Source: Caldilineaceae bacterium (lineage in GTDB: Bacteria > Chloroflexota > Anaerolineae > Caldilineales > Caldilineaceae). Taken from it: a stretch of DNA of 64,000 bases. The stretch is taken from NCBI GenBank assembly GCA_019637645.1, contig JAHBVH010000043.1, positions 1-64,000 on the forward strand. Direction: 5' to 3'. The translations under genes were made by a program, and so were the position numbers. A model generated the notes under the pieces. It searched no databases, was not told the DNA's origin, and was given only the letters and a program-made list of their open reading frames with translations. Shown here one piece after another: positions 9,119-18,387 of this stretch. Numbering within the stretch: the stretch's first letter is position 1; the number at the start of each line of letters is the position of its first letter.

Positions 9119-10567
9119 ATGAGACCCTTGCCGCAATCGCACCGATGGAATCAACCACAGCCTAGACAGGGAGCATGGGCGCTCCTCTCTCTCTGCCTAT
9201 GGCTCGGAATAGCCTGCTCTATCACCGAATCCTCGAGCACGCGCGCAGACAGCGCAACCCTGCTGCCGCCCCCCTCCCCGCCTGCGCCTGTTGTCCAAAA
9301 TCAGGTCGGTGTACATACCGCAGCACCACCAAGCCCGGTTGCTATTACTACACCAATTTCGCTTGCCCTCGCCACAACGATATCACCGAATCTCACCCTC
9401 CAGCCATCCCTAACGATGCCAACGCGCATGCCAACACCAGCGGTGCTTTCTTTGCAACCTTCGCCCCTAAGGGGCATACCTACTTTTTATATTGTGCAAG
9501 CCGGTGACACGCTCAGTGCTATTGCGCAAGAGCAGCAAACAACGGTCGCGGCGATCAAAATGGCGAACAGGCTGATCGACGATCTGATCTATCCAGACCA
9601 ACCATTAATCATCCCTGGAGCAATACCAACGCTTGCCCTAGCACCGGTAGTGGTTCCCGTTGTTGCTACGCCAATTACGGTCCAGCCTTTATCAATTTTG
9701 GAAGGTGATCTAGCCGCGGCCTATCCACTGACCATGAGGACGGAGCGCTTTACCCTGCACTATGCCCCCGATCCCCTGCCAGCACATTCCCCCGACGTTC
9801 TGGCGAACCTGACGGCCCGCGCCCTGGCACACCATGAACAAATGCTCCAGGTTACACTCTCTGGCCGTTTTGATGTGTATGTAGCTGGTTCGCCCTTTGC
9901 GCCGCCGGACCAATCGCTGCGCGGTCACAGCTACTCGGCGGATCGCTATTTTGTCTTTTTGGATGACGGCAGCGGCAATCTAGATGACGTAGCCTACCTC
10001 ATTGCCCATGAGTTGACGCATATGTTTGTCTGGCTGCTTTTTGGTCGCCCAACGGACCCCATGTTGAGCGAAGGTGCTGCGGTTTATGTCGGTATGGATT
10101 TTATTGCCCACGCCCAACATATGCCGATGACTACCTTTTGCGCGGCTTATCAGCAGCTGGACAGGCTACCTTGGGTTTCGACAAGGCTAACCTATCAAGG
10201 GCATATTCGTGACTTAGAGAACTACTATAGTGCTGGCTGTTTTGTGAAATATCTAATCGAAACCTATGGTATAGAAAAATTTGGGCGACTTTATCCAAGC
10301 AACGATTACAGCGGTATCTATGGTAAAACGCTAGCGCAGCTCGATGCTGAATGGCACACCGCCTTTGCCGCCACATTGGGGCCTGTACCCTTTGATGCCG
10401 GTCTGTTTATCCACTTGGTAGAGCGCCTCAAAGGCGCTCACGCAACGCTCTTCAAAACGTTTACGGGTACAACTGAGCAAATGGCAGAGTATCGTACCTT
10501 AGACCAAGTGCGTATGGCGCTGCTCGAGGGGCGGCTGGCAGATGTGCAACGCTATTTCGAGCAATAA
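9119..10567 (+). CDS. Lipoprotein with LysM domain and gluzincin-type metallopeptidase domain
   Basis: A 482-residue protein with a hydrophobic signal segment and a Cys at 33 (LGIAC), a Pro/Thr linker, a LysM peptidoglycan-binding domain at about 122-166 (YIVQAGDTLSAIA to LIIP), and a C-terminal peptidase MA-like domain. The zinc site is HELTH at 297-301 with the third ligand Glu318 in LSEGAA, the gluzincin arrangement. It is probably exported, bound to glycan strands, and cleaves peptide or protein bonds at the cell surface; the substrate is unknown. AGGAG lies 12 bases before the ATG. Its 3' end is close to the start of the next lipoprotein gene. Confidence 0.9.
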   Translation: MRPLPQSHRWNQPQPRQGAWALLSLCLWLGIACSITESSSTRADSATLLPPPSPPAPVVQNQVGVHTAAPPSPVAITTPISLALATTISPNLTLQPSLTMPTRMPTPAVLSLQPSPLRGIPTFYIVQAGDTLSAIAQEQQTTVAAIKMANRLIDDLIYPDQPLIIPGAIPTLALAPVVVPVVATPITVQPLSILEGDLAAAYPLTMRTERFTLHYAPDPLPAHSPDVLANLTARALAHHEQMLQVTLSGRFDVYVAGSPFAPPDQSLRGHSYSADRYFVFLDDGSGNLDDVAYLIAHELTHMFVWLLFGRPTDPMLSEGAAVYVGMDFIAHAQHMPMTTFCAAYQQLDRLPWVSTRLTYQGHIRDLENYYSAGCFVKYLIETYGIEKFGRLYPSNDYSGIYGKTLAQLDAEWHTAFAATLGPVPFDAGLFIHLVERLKGAHATLFKTFTGTTEQMAEYRTLDQVRMALLEGRLADVQRYFEQ

Positions 10568-10607
10568 CTGGTTAATCCTCTTTGGTTCCCGATTAAGGCA
10601 TGATTCG

Positions 10608-11477
10608 ATGAAAATAAGTTTCCCTATTTTTCTGCTGCTCATCCTCTGGATGCTCGCGCTTGGTACGCTTAGCTGTACGTCTGCCTATGCGGACCAGGCG
10701 CGTTGGGCACCTGGCAGCGCAGGTCTGCAAACGCTTGCCACGGCTGATCAAACAGCGACGGCGGCGGCGGCCATTATTGCGACCGCCCTCGCGGCAACGC
10801 CGATACCTACTGCTCCGGTAAGTATCGCCGCGACTTCATTCCATGGAGAGGCAACGCGGACCATGGAAGCCCAAACAGTCGCCACCGCCGTCGCGGCCAC
10901 CGTAAACGCACAGTCTACCGCTTCTGCTCAAGTAGCGACACAAACTGCTCAGGCACAGGTTGCAGAAACCATTGCCGCAGCTACCCGCGCCGCGCAAGCA
11001 ACACAAGCAGCGATTGTCCTCCCGACGAATACCCCAGCCTGCCAAGCCGCCCCCATTTTTATGGCGGCTTGGCAACGATATCAGCAACAGTTGGGTTGCC
11101 CCACAACCCCCTTGCACCAAGGCGCAATTACCGTTGAATCTTTTGCCGGTGGTTATTTGATTTGGATTAAAGCGACGGACCGCTTGCTCTATACATTGCG
11201 CAATCGTGGGGGGTGGTCGACTCACGCAGATACATGGGAAAGTCGTATGCCTACCTTTGCCTGCGAAGAGGCTCGCCATTACGGTTTCCCCGCAATGGGC
11301 TTTGGCCTATTGTGGTGTCTTGATACAGAGGTAAAGCGTTCACTTGGCGCGCCCAAAGACCGCGAAATTCCCGATGATTTCGCTCAAATGCAACGCTTTG
11401 AAGGAGGACGGATTTTCCGCACACGGGTAGGTATCACCTTCATTCTGTTTACAGACTATACGTGGGTCGGCCTATAG
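10608..11477 (+). CDS. Lipoprotein with Ala/Thr stalk and LGFP-like domain
   Basis: The ATG at 10608 starts a classical signal peptide (MKIS plus a hydrophobic core) with a Cys at 23 (TLSC). The frame is open further upstream into the previous gene, but that extension would precede the signal peptide and is unlikely. The 289-residue product has a short stalk of ATATAVAATVNA-type modules and a C-terminal domain with LGCPTTPLH and FEGGRIFRT, matching the LGFP-like pattern in the lipoprotein at 2919. LGFP repeats are known from cell-wall-associated proteins, so a surface-binding role is plausible. Confidence 0.82.
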   Translation: MKISFPIFLLLILWMLALGTLSCTSAYADQARWAPGSAGLQTLATADQTATAAAAIIATALAATPIPTAPVSIAATSFHGEATRTMEAQTVATAVAATVNAQSTASAQVATQTAQAQVAETIAAATRAAQATQAAIVLPTNTPACQAAPIFMAAWQRYQQQLGCPTTPLHQGAITVESFAGGYLIWIKATDRLLYTLRNRGGWSTHADTWESRMPTFACEEARHYGFPAMGFGLLWCLDTEVKRSLGAPKDREIPDDFAQMQRFEGGRIFRTRVGITFILFTDYTWVGL

Positions 11478-11501
11478 AGCCCAGACGAAAAGGGAGAAAG
11501 C

Positions 11502-11591
11502 ATGCAATACAGAAGCGAACATCCTACCCATCTACACCTGCCTAGTCTGCTCCTGTGCAGTGTTGTCATCCTCGCCTTGGTACAGTTGTGA
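11502..11591 (+). CDS. Possible 29-residue single-membrane-segment peptide or lipoprotein signal remnant
   Basis: A short frame with a strong GGGAGA ribosome site six bases before its ATG. The peptide has a polar, His-containing N-terminus and then a hydrophobic run (LPSLLLCSVVILALV) with one Cys, ending in a stop. It may be a true small membrane peptide, or the surviving signal sequence of a decayed member of the lipoprotein family; the following 160 bases have no continuing frame. No function is assigned. Confidence 0.35.
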   Translation: MQYRSEHPTHLHLPSLLLCSVVILALVQL

Positions 11592-11634
11592 AAGTCGTAC
11601 CACACATAGAATAGGCTGAGCAAATCAGCTGAAA

Positions 11635-11646
11635 GCTAGCGCTAGC
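11635..11646. repeat. GCTAGCGCTAGC palindrome
   Basis: A perfect 12-bp palindrome in the gap upstream of the first kinase gene. Related palindromes built on CTAGCG lie at 6376-6387 (CTAGCGCGCTAG) and 6532-6541 (CTAGCGCTAG), both in the gap before the lipoprotein gene at 6567. They could be protein-binding or methylation sites; the sequence alone does not decide. Confidence 0.4.
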
Positions 11647-11754
11647 GTAGTCGCGTTCAGCCAGTCATCAAAAGTGTAAGATGTTTACGCTTTTTCGCAT
11701 TATATTGATCAGCAGGACAGCGAATCAGATAGAGATTGGGTGTGGAGCTAAGGT

Positions 11755-13683
11755 ATGTTTGAGTGTCTCGCTTGTGGACAGGCAAATCGCGCGGGGGCCC
11801 ACTTTTGTGCGCGTTGTCGGGCACCTCTCAATGTGCAGTTATGTCCAGGTTGTAATGGGCTAAACCGACGGGGTGCCAAATTTTGTGTTGCCTGTGGTCG
11901 TGCCTTAGTGCAAAAGTGTCTACACTGTCAGCAGGAAAATCGCCGCCAAGCGCGCCATTGCACTCGCTGTGGCGCGCCCCTGGCAGAAATTCGCTGTCCC
12001 CACTGTCAGACGACAAACCGCACTAGTGCAAAACATTGTCGCGGCTGTGCTGCTAACTTGACCCACCCCAATGCGCCGCAACAGCTTGCTGGTACAGGTA
12101 GCTTGCCCAGCGGCCTCGTGTTGAATGGTCGCTATACCATTGTAGCCAAGTTAGCCCAAGGTGGCATGAGCGCTGTTTACAAAGTGCTTGACAATCGCCA
12201 GCCTGGCAAAGGTTGGGCACTCAAGGAGATGAGCGTAGAAAACCTAGATCCGGCTGAAGTTGCAACCGCCATCCAAGATTTTCATCGTGAGGCAGATCTG
12301 TTGCGTAAGCTTGATCATGCCAATCTGGTCAAAGTCATTGATCGCTTTACGACTGGTGCCAAAGAATATCTGGTCATGGAATGGATCGAGGGCGAAACAT
12401 TAGAAGAGATGGCGGGTACGGGTGTCTTGCCCGAAGCAGAAGTGTTAAAGATTGCGTTTCAACTTTGTGCCGTGCTTGAATACCTACATCAACAGGTCCC
12501 GCCGATCATCTATCGCGATCTCAAACCAGGCAACATCATGGTTGAACGCAGCACCGGTCTGCTCAAACTGATCGATTTTGGCATTGTGCGCTTTCATAAA
12601 CCAGGGCAACGGAAGGATACCAAGTTATTAGGCACACCAGGCTTTGCACCGCCTGAACAATATGGCAAAGGACAGACTGACGCACGTTCTGATATTTTTG
12701 CCTTGGGGGTTACGCTCCTGATCTTGCTTACGGCTTACGATGTCACACAAAACCCGTGGGCATATCCGCCAGCTAGGCAACTCAATGCCCAGGTTTCAGC
12801 ACGCCTGGAAGAGGTTATCCTAAAGGCGGTTAAACTGAAAGTGCAGGAGCGCTACCAGACAATCGCCGAGATGCGTAGTACGCTAAAGCTATGTAAGAAT
12901 GCGAAAAAGATTCTTGCAACCATGCCCTCGCTCAACACCAAGGCGCACACTTATCAATTCAGCTTGCCAGTCTTGGCGCTGCCAGTGGTAGACATTCCCT
13001 TTTCGTCTAGCCCATTACCGAGTGGGAATCAGCAAACCCCCATAGTTCCTCAGCCAGCGCTGGCGGCATTGCCTGTCTCGGTGCCGGCCATACCGCAACT
13101 CCATATTATGCCCTTCTCATTAACCTTGCAAGGCACAACAGCGCGTACGGTTGAAGAACAACTCACCGTGACCAATGTTCAAGGGCAGGTGGTGCAAGGA
13201 CAGGTGAGTACATCGGCGCACTGGCTGGTGGTTCAACCGGAAACGTTTATCGACGCTCAGGCCACCCTTACCGTCACGGCACAAACGGCGCAAGTTACCT
13301 TGCCGCAGGTAAAACAACCAGCACCGGCTCTGCTGACTCAGGCTTGGCAGTGGGCAGCACAACAGGGTGCCGTGGCCCAACCATGGAAAGCGCCCCACAC
13401 CTGGCAGCAGACACTCCTCTTTGGCATCCCTGCCCTACTAGGCGGTGGGTTAGCCCAAGGGTTGCTGTGGTTGATCTACTGGCACGCTAGCCACTGGTTG
13501 ATTGGACCCGTACAGTTGGATGAGACCATTGAAATCCGCGCGGGGAACGATACAGCCACGGTGCCTGTCAAGGTCGAAGTGGTGCCCGCGTGGCCACGGC
13601 TGCTCGCCATTTGGGGAGCAGCCATCGTCGCTGTTGGGAGCGAAATTGCCATCTTCCTGCTTTTCGTAAGTCAGCTTCTGTAA
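11755..13683 (+). CDS. Ser/Thr protein kinase with four N-terminal zinc ribbons and C-terminal membrane segments
   Basis: A 642-residue protein. Four C4 zinc ribbons fill residues 1-100 in tandem. The kinase domain (about 124-390) has the glycine loop AQGGMSAVYK, Lys157 in WALKEM, the catalytic loop YRDLKPGN with Asp255 (Tyr replaces the usual His of HRD), and DFG at 274-276. The activation segment runs to APPEQY. A Pro-rich region follows, then a beta-domain (about 450-500), a hydrophobic stretch at about 560-585, a further beta segment, and a final membrane helix at about 618-642. The kinase should face the cytoplasm. It probably phosphorylates Thr sites read by the neighbouring FHA proteins (inference). 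Confidence 0.93.
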   Translation: MFECLACGQANRAGAHFCARCRAPLNVQLCPGCNGLNRRGAKFCVACGRALVQKCLHCQQENRRQARHCTRCGAPLAEIRCPHCQTTNRTSAKHCRGCAANLTHPNAPQQLAGTGSLPSGLVLNGRYTIVAKLAQGGMSAVYKVLDNRQPGKGWALKEMSVENLDPAEVATAIQDFHREADLLRKLDHANLVKVIDRFTTGAKEYLVMEWIEGETLEEMAGTGVLPEAEVLKIAFQLCAVLEYLHQQVPPIIYRDLKPGNIMVERSTGLLKLIDFGIVRFHKPGQRKDTKLLGTPGFAPPEQYGKGQTDARSDIFALGVTLLILLTAYDVTQNPWAYPPARQLNAQVSARLEEVILKAVKLKVQERYQTIAEMRSTLKLCKNAKKILATMPSLNTKAHTYQFSLPVLALPVVDIPFSSSPLPSGNQQTPIVPQPALAALPVSVPAIPQLHIMPFSLTLQGTTARTVEEQLTVTNVQGQVVQGQVSTSAHWLVVQPETFIDAQATLTVTAQTAQVTLPQVKQPAPALLTQAWQWAAQQGAVAQPWKAPHTWQQTLLFGIPALLGGGLAQGLLWLIYWHASHWLIGPVQLDETIEIRAGNDTATVPVKVEVVPAWPRLLAIWGAAIVAVGSEIAIFLLFVSQLL

Positions 13684-13687
13684 CCTA

Positions 13688-13885
13688 TTGCTGGAGAAGA
13701 AACTACCAGTCGGCTATCCCAGCTCTACTTGTAGTCATCAGAATTGCCCAGAGGCTACATTTTGCCCAACCAGCCGACAGGAAGTGTTAGATGGCCGCAA
13801 TGTCGGGAATAGCGCTGGTGCCAAGCTTGCGCTCGCCAGCCAGCCCATATCCTTTTTCCTTTTCCACGCGGCAAACATGATATAA
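13688..13885 (+). pseudogene. Possible decayed zinc-ribbon gene in the 300-bp gap after the kinase
   Basis: The gap 13684-13984 has a 65-codon frame whose middle reads CSHQNCPEATFCPTS, which resembles a damaged C4 zinc ribbon such as those opening neighbouring proteins (spacing wrong, last Cys pair lost). There is no clear ribosome site. I read it as a possible remnant of a duplicated cluster member. Otherwise the gap shows only the GAGG ribosome site of the next gene. Confidence 0.3.
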
Positions 13886-13984
13886 GTGCAGCAATTGGAC
13901 AATCTCACCGCTTGAACAACGGCAATCTCGTGTTTATCGGCAGCTCTACGCGGCTCTTCCGAACGTAATGAATTGAGGTAATCG

Positions 13985-14917
13985 ATGACGGTTGACAGAC
14001 TACGTATCTACTATAACGCCATTCTCGGCGCCCTAGGGGGACTTATCGGCTGGGCCCTCATCACGCTCCTTTTGCGCTTTGAGACGAGCCAGACGTTCTT
14101 GCTCCTCTTGCGCGATGCACTCTTCGGCGCGCTGGTGGGTGGCTGTATCGGCTTCGCCGTGGGTAGTGCGGAACAACTGGCTGGCCGCTTGCGCCTGCCC
14201 AACCTACACCAAAGCACCCTCAGCGCCGCGATTGGCGCTGGAGCGGGGCTTATTGGTCTGGTAAGCGGCGAGCTGATCTTTTTATTGGCAGGTGGCGGCG
14301 TATGGCCGCGTGCGTTGGGCTGGGCGCTCTTTGGCGCGCTGTTGGGGCTAGGCCAGTGGCGTGTCACCGGAATGCCTAGCAAGGGCAGCTACGGTGCGTT
14401 GGGCGGTCTCTTTGGCGGACTGCTAGGTGGCTCGACCTACGAGCGCCTTACCCTGCTTTTGCTCAACCTGGAACTAAGCCGTGCGTTGGCGCTCTCGATC
14501 AGCGGCGCGGTGGGGTTGATGATTTTGGGTGCTTGTATCGGTGCCTTAATCGGGTTGGTCGAAGATATTCTGCGCACGGCCTGGTTGCGCTTCACGCGGG
14601 GCCGGTTGGAAGGCCAAACGCGCACGCTCGACCCGCGCCGAGCCCAGATTCTCCTTGGTGGTGCCGACCGCTGCGATATTGTGCTGCCTGATGATCCCGA
14701 TGTGGCGCGTACACATGCAGAAATCGTCCATCACCATGGTCAATTCACGATTGTGAGCCGTGATGGCTCCGTTCTTTTGCGGCGCGCCACGGAAACAATG
14801 ACCGCGACAATAGCCGAGACAATAGCCGTGCAACAACATGTGTTACAACCGGGCGACACAATTCAGCTTGGTCGTACACGCTTTATCTTTCAAACTGATG
14901 CAGGAGAGCGCGCATGA
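13985..14917 (+). CDS. Polytopic Gly-rich membrane protein with C-terminal FHA domain
   Basis: A 310-residue protein. The first 200 residues form about six membrane helices packed with small-residue motifs (GALGGLIGW, GALFGALLGLG). The C-terminal 95 residues are an FHA-like domain after a basic linker; ILLGGADRCDIVLPDD replaces the canonical GR-x-x-x-N entry and RTHAEI matches the S/R-x-x-H strand. The stop overlaps the start of the next gene in an ATGA, so the two are translationally coupled. Paralogues are at 19954 and 31714, and a shorter relative is at 29086. It probably anchors phospho-dependent complexes at the membrane (inference). Confidence 0.87.
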   Translation: MTVDRLRIYYNAILGALGGLIGWALITLLLRFETSQTFLLLLRDALFGALVGGCIGFAVGSAEQLAGRLRLPNLHQSTLSAAIGAGAGLIGLVSGELIFLLAGGGVWPRALGWALFGALLGLGQWRVTGMPSKGSYGALGGLFGGLLGGSTYERLTLLLLNLELSRALALSISGAVGLMILGACIGALIGLVEDILRTAWLRFTRGRLEGQTRTLDPRRAQILLGGADRCDIVLPDDPDVARTHAEIVHHHGQFTIVSRDGSVLLRRATETMTATIAETIAVQQHVLQPGDTIQLGRTRFIFQTDAGERA

Positions 14918-16797
14918 AACAACTAGCTCAACGGACCCTATTATTGGCGCTGCTGGGGGGCTTTGCGGTGATTTGGACCTTCTTAATGGGGCTTGGCGTC
15001 GGCTCCACCAACACAGGAATGCAAACTGCGCCAGGCTTTTCGTCAACCGATGGCATCGTGAGCGGTACCGGTGCGCAGATCACCTATGTGGACGAAAGTC
15101 GTTTTCCGGCAGTAACGGCCTATCTAGTCGCGAACGACCAAGTCGGTCAGCCAGTTTTGAACTTGCAGAAAGAGAACTTTGTCCTCACCGAGGACGGTTC
15201 GTCAGTTCCCATCACCCAGTTTACCACCGCCGGGAATCAGGCTACTACCATTGTGCTCGTCATCGACCAAAGCGGGAGTATGAACGACGAGCGTAAATTT
15301 ACCAGTGCCCAACAAGCGGCCATCAGTTTTGTCGGGAAGCTTAAGCCAGGCCAAGATCAGGTAGGGCTGATCGTATTTAATAATGGGGTTGATCTTATTG
15401 AGCCACTAGCAACCGTCACCGCTGCGAGCAAGGGCGCCTTACTGAACAAGATTCGTACCCTAAGCGCCTATGGTGGCACCGAGTTTTATTCTGCCGTCCA
15501 AATTGCTATCGAACAATTGCGCGCAGTTAGTGGCCGCAAGATTGTGTTGGCGTTGACAGATGGCCTCGATAACAATGGAGCGTACTACCTGGCGTCAACC
15601 ATAGACGCGGCTCGGGACGCCAATGTTGCTGTCTATCCCATTGGGTTGGGCAGCGATGTTGATGGCGCAGGGTTAAAGCAATTGGCCGATGCAAGTAACG
15701 GCGAGTACTATTTCTCGCCTAGTGCCGATGAACTAGAGAAACTCTATTTAGAAATCGGGAGCAATTTACGCAACGAATATGCTTTGACTTATCAGTCAGT
15801 AACACCTAATCTAGATGGCACACAACGCAACCTGCAGGTAACACTTACCACGGCGAGCGGCGAGAAGATCCAAGCAGGAGGAGCCTATGGCGTGGCCGGT
15901 GTATTAGCTACCTCCCTCAACCCAGTGCTCTTTTTCCCGCTCCTGACCAGTTTACTGGTGGCGCTCGCGGCACTCTATCAGTTGCCCCAGTGGCAACGGC
16001 GACCGAGCCCGCCGCTAGAAGAATCGTTTACGCCTAGGGCGGGTACGCCACCAGCTTCACCAAACACTCAACCCAAGACCCTCTCCCCATCGCCCGCAGG
16101 CATCGCCCCAATGCCCACCCCGCTCGCGAAAGTTACACCTACCGCGGTATCCCCCATAGCTGTACCCGCTGGGGCAATAGCCATGGCAACCGGAGCGGGA
16201 TCCATAAGTGACGGGGCCATGGTCACCCCAAGCGGACCAGCACTTGTTCAGCAACTGCCCCTTGTTACGCCGGAAACAGTGATTGGTAGTGCGCCAGGGT
16301 CTCATATTGTATTGGCGCATGCTTCCGTCAAGCCACAGCATGCGCGTATTACGGCTAGTGACCATCGCTATGTGATAGACGACTTGAGTGCTGGTCATAC
16401 GCAAGTCAGCTTTAGTGGAAATCCAGGCCAACTGCGTAGCGTTGAACGTAATGCCTTGCGCAACGGCTCGCTGCTTCGTCTAGGTGAAGTTCAACTCACG
16501 CTCCGTCAATCCGAATCACAGCCAACCTTCTTGGAACGACGCATCCCCTTATCTGGGGCCAGCTTGATTATAGGGTCCGATCCAGCCTGTGATCTGATTA
16601 TTCCAGGTGCAGCGTTACGGCAGGTGCGTCTGTTACAGGACGGCCAACGGTGGGTTGTAGAAGATTTAGCGGGCGGCGGCTCCTTCATTAGCTATAGCGG
16701 CAATCCAACAGAGGAACGTCCCATCAATGGCCGTAATGCCGTAAAATCAGGGTCCCGTTTGCGTATGGGCGCAATAGCCTTGTGTCTGGAAGTATAA
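14914..16797 (+). CDS. VWA protein with membrane helix and two C-terminal FHA-like domains
   Basis: A 627-residue protein. An N-terminal hydrophobic segment (about 7-30) precedes an extracytoplasmic region with a VWA domain (about 110-290; MIDAS DQSGS at 118-122, later LTDG). A second hydrophobic segment at about 330-352 would return the chain to the cytoplasm, followed by a Pro/Ala linker and two FHA-like domains (about 445-535 and 541-627), each with an IGS entry motif followed by a beta fold. The second lacks the conserved His of canonical FHA domains (RQVRL in place of SRxHA), so phosphopeptide binding there is uncertain. The layout suggests a transmembrane adhesion or scaffold protein. 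It overlaps the previous gene by ATGA. Confidence 0.9.
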   Translation: MKQLAQRTLLLALLGGFAVIWTFLMGLGVGSTNTGMQTAPGFSSTDGIVSGTGAQITYVDESRFPAVTAYLVANDQVGQPVLNLQKENFVLTEDGSSVPITQFTTAGNQATTIVLVIDQSGSMNDERKFTSAQQAAISFVGKLKPGQDQVGLIVFNNGVDLIEPLATVTAASKGALLNKIRTLSAYGGTEFYSAVQIAIEQLRAVSGRKIVLALTDGLDNNGAYYLASTIDAARDANVAVYPIGLGSDVDGAGLKQLADASNGEYYFSPSADELEKLYLEIGSNLRNEYALTYQSVTPNLDGTQRNLQVTLTTASGEKIQAGGAYGVAGVLATSLNPVLFFPLLTSLLVALAALYQLPQWQRRPSPPLEESFTPRAGTPPASPNTQPKTLSPSPAGIAPMPTPLAKVTPTAVSPIAVPAGAIAMATGAGSISDGAMVTPSGPALVQQLPLVTPETVIGSAPGSHIVLAHASVKPQHARITASDHRYVIDDLSAGHTQVSFSGNPGQLRSVERNALRNGSLLRLGEVQLTLRQSESQPTFLERRIPLSGASLIIGSDPACDLIIPGAALRQVRLLQDGQRWVVEDLAGGGSFISYSGNPTEERPINGRNAVKSGSRLRMGAIALCLEV

Positions 16798-16803
16798 ATA
16801 GCG

Positions 16804-17895
16804 ATGCTGTGTAGCCATTGTGGACAAACCAATCGACCTAATGCCCACTTTTGCGCCCGTTGTGGCACAAAGCTAGGTGCTAAGCCAGTGACGCCGGCCA
16901 GTGCGCCAGCCGCCGCTCCCCCGACCGCGGGCCAAGTGCCACTAACGCTGACAGCTACCATGAAAGTCTGCCCGCGCTGTGCAACGCATAATCGTTGGAA
17001 GGCCAGCGTCTGTACCCACTGTAGCTACCACTTTAGTGGACAATCTACCCAACAGGCTGCTCAGCTAGGAGCAGTGAGGAAGAAGCGTTCTGGACAAGGG
17101 CGCAAGCATCAATGGTGGCTGTGGGGTGTGGGTTTGCTGTTACTCCTTCTTTTTGTTGGGGTGCGTCGCTTTACCACCGCTATACTGGCAACGCCGCCGC
17201 AGGCAACTACGCCTACCAGCACCCACAGCGTTGCTGTAACCGCGACCCCCAATGGCTTACAACAGGCATTGGTCAGTGTGATTCAGGTCATTGTCCCTAA
17301 CGATGGCCAATCCAACAGCGCTTCCATTGGTTCCGGATCGGTAGTTTCCAGCGATGGTCATATTTTAACTAACTTTCATGTTCTAGGTGACATTCAGACG
17401 CGCCAACTCCACAATCAGGCAGGGCTGATCTTGATTGCTATGCCGCCCTTAGGTCAGTCATCCGCAGCACCGGTTATCCGCTATCGCGCGGCATTGGTCC
17501 AGGCGGACTATCTCCTGGATCTAGCCTTATTGCAGATCAGCGCGACCGACGATGGGGGTGCGTTACCGCTGGATCTAGGGCTAACACCTTTATCCGTTGA
17601 TGATTCGGACACAGTCCAGATCGGTGACGAATTAACCATTATCGGCTATCCTGGGGTAGGTGGAGCCACCGTCACCATTACACGTGGCATTGTCTCCGGC
17701 TATTTACCCGACGAGGGCTGGCTCAAAACCGATGCTGGAATTAATAAAGGCAACAGCGGGGGTGCAGCCATTAATCGCGCGGGTCAATTGGTGGGCGTTC
17801 CTTCAGCAGAGACAAGCGTTGCCCACTCACCCGGCAAATTAGGACTGGTGCGGCCCATCAATCTAGCACAAGATCTCCTCGCACTCATCCACTAG
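16804..17895 (+). CDS. Membrane-tethered trypsin-like (HtrA-type, S1C) serine protease with zinc ribbons
   Basis: A 363-residue protein: two zinc ribbons (C3/C6/C17/C20 and C56/C59/C70/C73), a membrane helix at about 104-122, and a chymotrypsin-fold protease from about 152. The triad is visible: His192 in TNFHVLG, Asp239 in LLDLALL and Ser318 in GNSGG. There is no PDZ domain, unlike typical DegP. Topology predicts cytoplasmic ribbons and an extracytoplasmic protease. It starts six bases after the VWA-FHA gene, so the two are likely co-transcribed; cleavage of surface proteins under cytoplasmic control is an inference. Confidence 0.92.
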   Translation: MLCSHCGQTNRPNAHFCARCGTKLGAKPVTPASAPAAAPPTAGQVPLTLTATMKVCPRCATHNRWKASVCTHCSYHFSGQSTQQAAQLGAVRKKRSGQGRKHQWWLWGVGLLLLLLFVGVRRFTTAILATPPQATTPTSTHSVAVTATPNGLQQALVSVIQVIVPNDGQSNSASIGSGSVVSSDGHILTNFHVLGDIQTRQLHNQAGLILIAMPPLGQSSAAPVIRYRAALVQADYLLDLALLQISATDDGGALPLDLGLTPLSVDDSDTVQIGDELTIIGYPGVGGATVTITRGIVSGYLPDEGWLKTDAGINKGNSGGAAINRAGQLVGVPSAETSVAHSPGKLGLVRPINLAQDLLALIH

Positions 17896-18387
17896 CGCTA
17901 CCGAACACTTTTGTTCCCACGACACAACCGCGTAAGCACCGCCCGCTGATGAAGGGTAAGAAATTAAACCGGTAGACCTTACGCGTGCGCTTTCGCGCAG
18001 TTTGACCGAGCAGGCGCTGATTTCCATCCGCGCTGCTTTACCGAAGTTAATAATTATAGGAGTTACGCACTTGGGCCAGACCTGACAGCTTTAACAAACC
18101 TGTCAGGTCTCTGGTCACGCTGATCAATTGCGTAACTTCTAAATTAATCTTCATCAGCGGGCTTGCGCCAGCGTTGTTCGGTAGCCCAGTGCCTTTTGGG
18201 TGCCCGTTGGGCGCGGGCGGTCTACCCAAAAACTTTGTGAACAATGTACTCAGTTAGTGCTGCCCTGTCTTACGCCGCTTTCCAGAAAAGCGATAATGAA
18301 TTCATCACCGGATCTGAAAGAATCTGCGCGAGAACCGCATTATCTATCTTCAGAAGGCTGTCTAAAAAGCGCGAGGAGCAAAGAACA
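17896..18387. other. 492-bp intergenic gap with mobile-like repeat
   Basis: No convincing gene. It holds the 85-bp palindromic element at 18057-18142 and, at about 18227-18243, the string AAAAACTTTGTGAACAA, which recurs at 41636-41653 upstream of the STAND gene. The frame of the next gene stays open through its last 144 bases, but that stretch has no zinc-ribbon or signal features and looks non-coding. Confidence 0.6.
18057..18142. repeat. MITE-like palindromic element, copy A
   Basis: About 85 bp bounded by inverted repeats (AGTTACGCA at the left, TGCGTAACTTCT at the right) around a central stem GACCTGACAG / CCTGTCAGGTC. The element at 29858-29942 is its reverse complement over almost its whole length. 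There is no coding capacity, so any movement would depend on a transposase encoded elsewhere. Confidence 0.75.

Noticed and set aside
11755..13683. Tandem zinc ribbons considered as rubredoxins
   Set aside because: CxxC-N10-CxxC spacing fits structural zinc ribbons seen throughout the cluster; there is no electron-transfer context.
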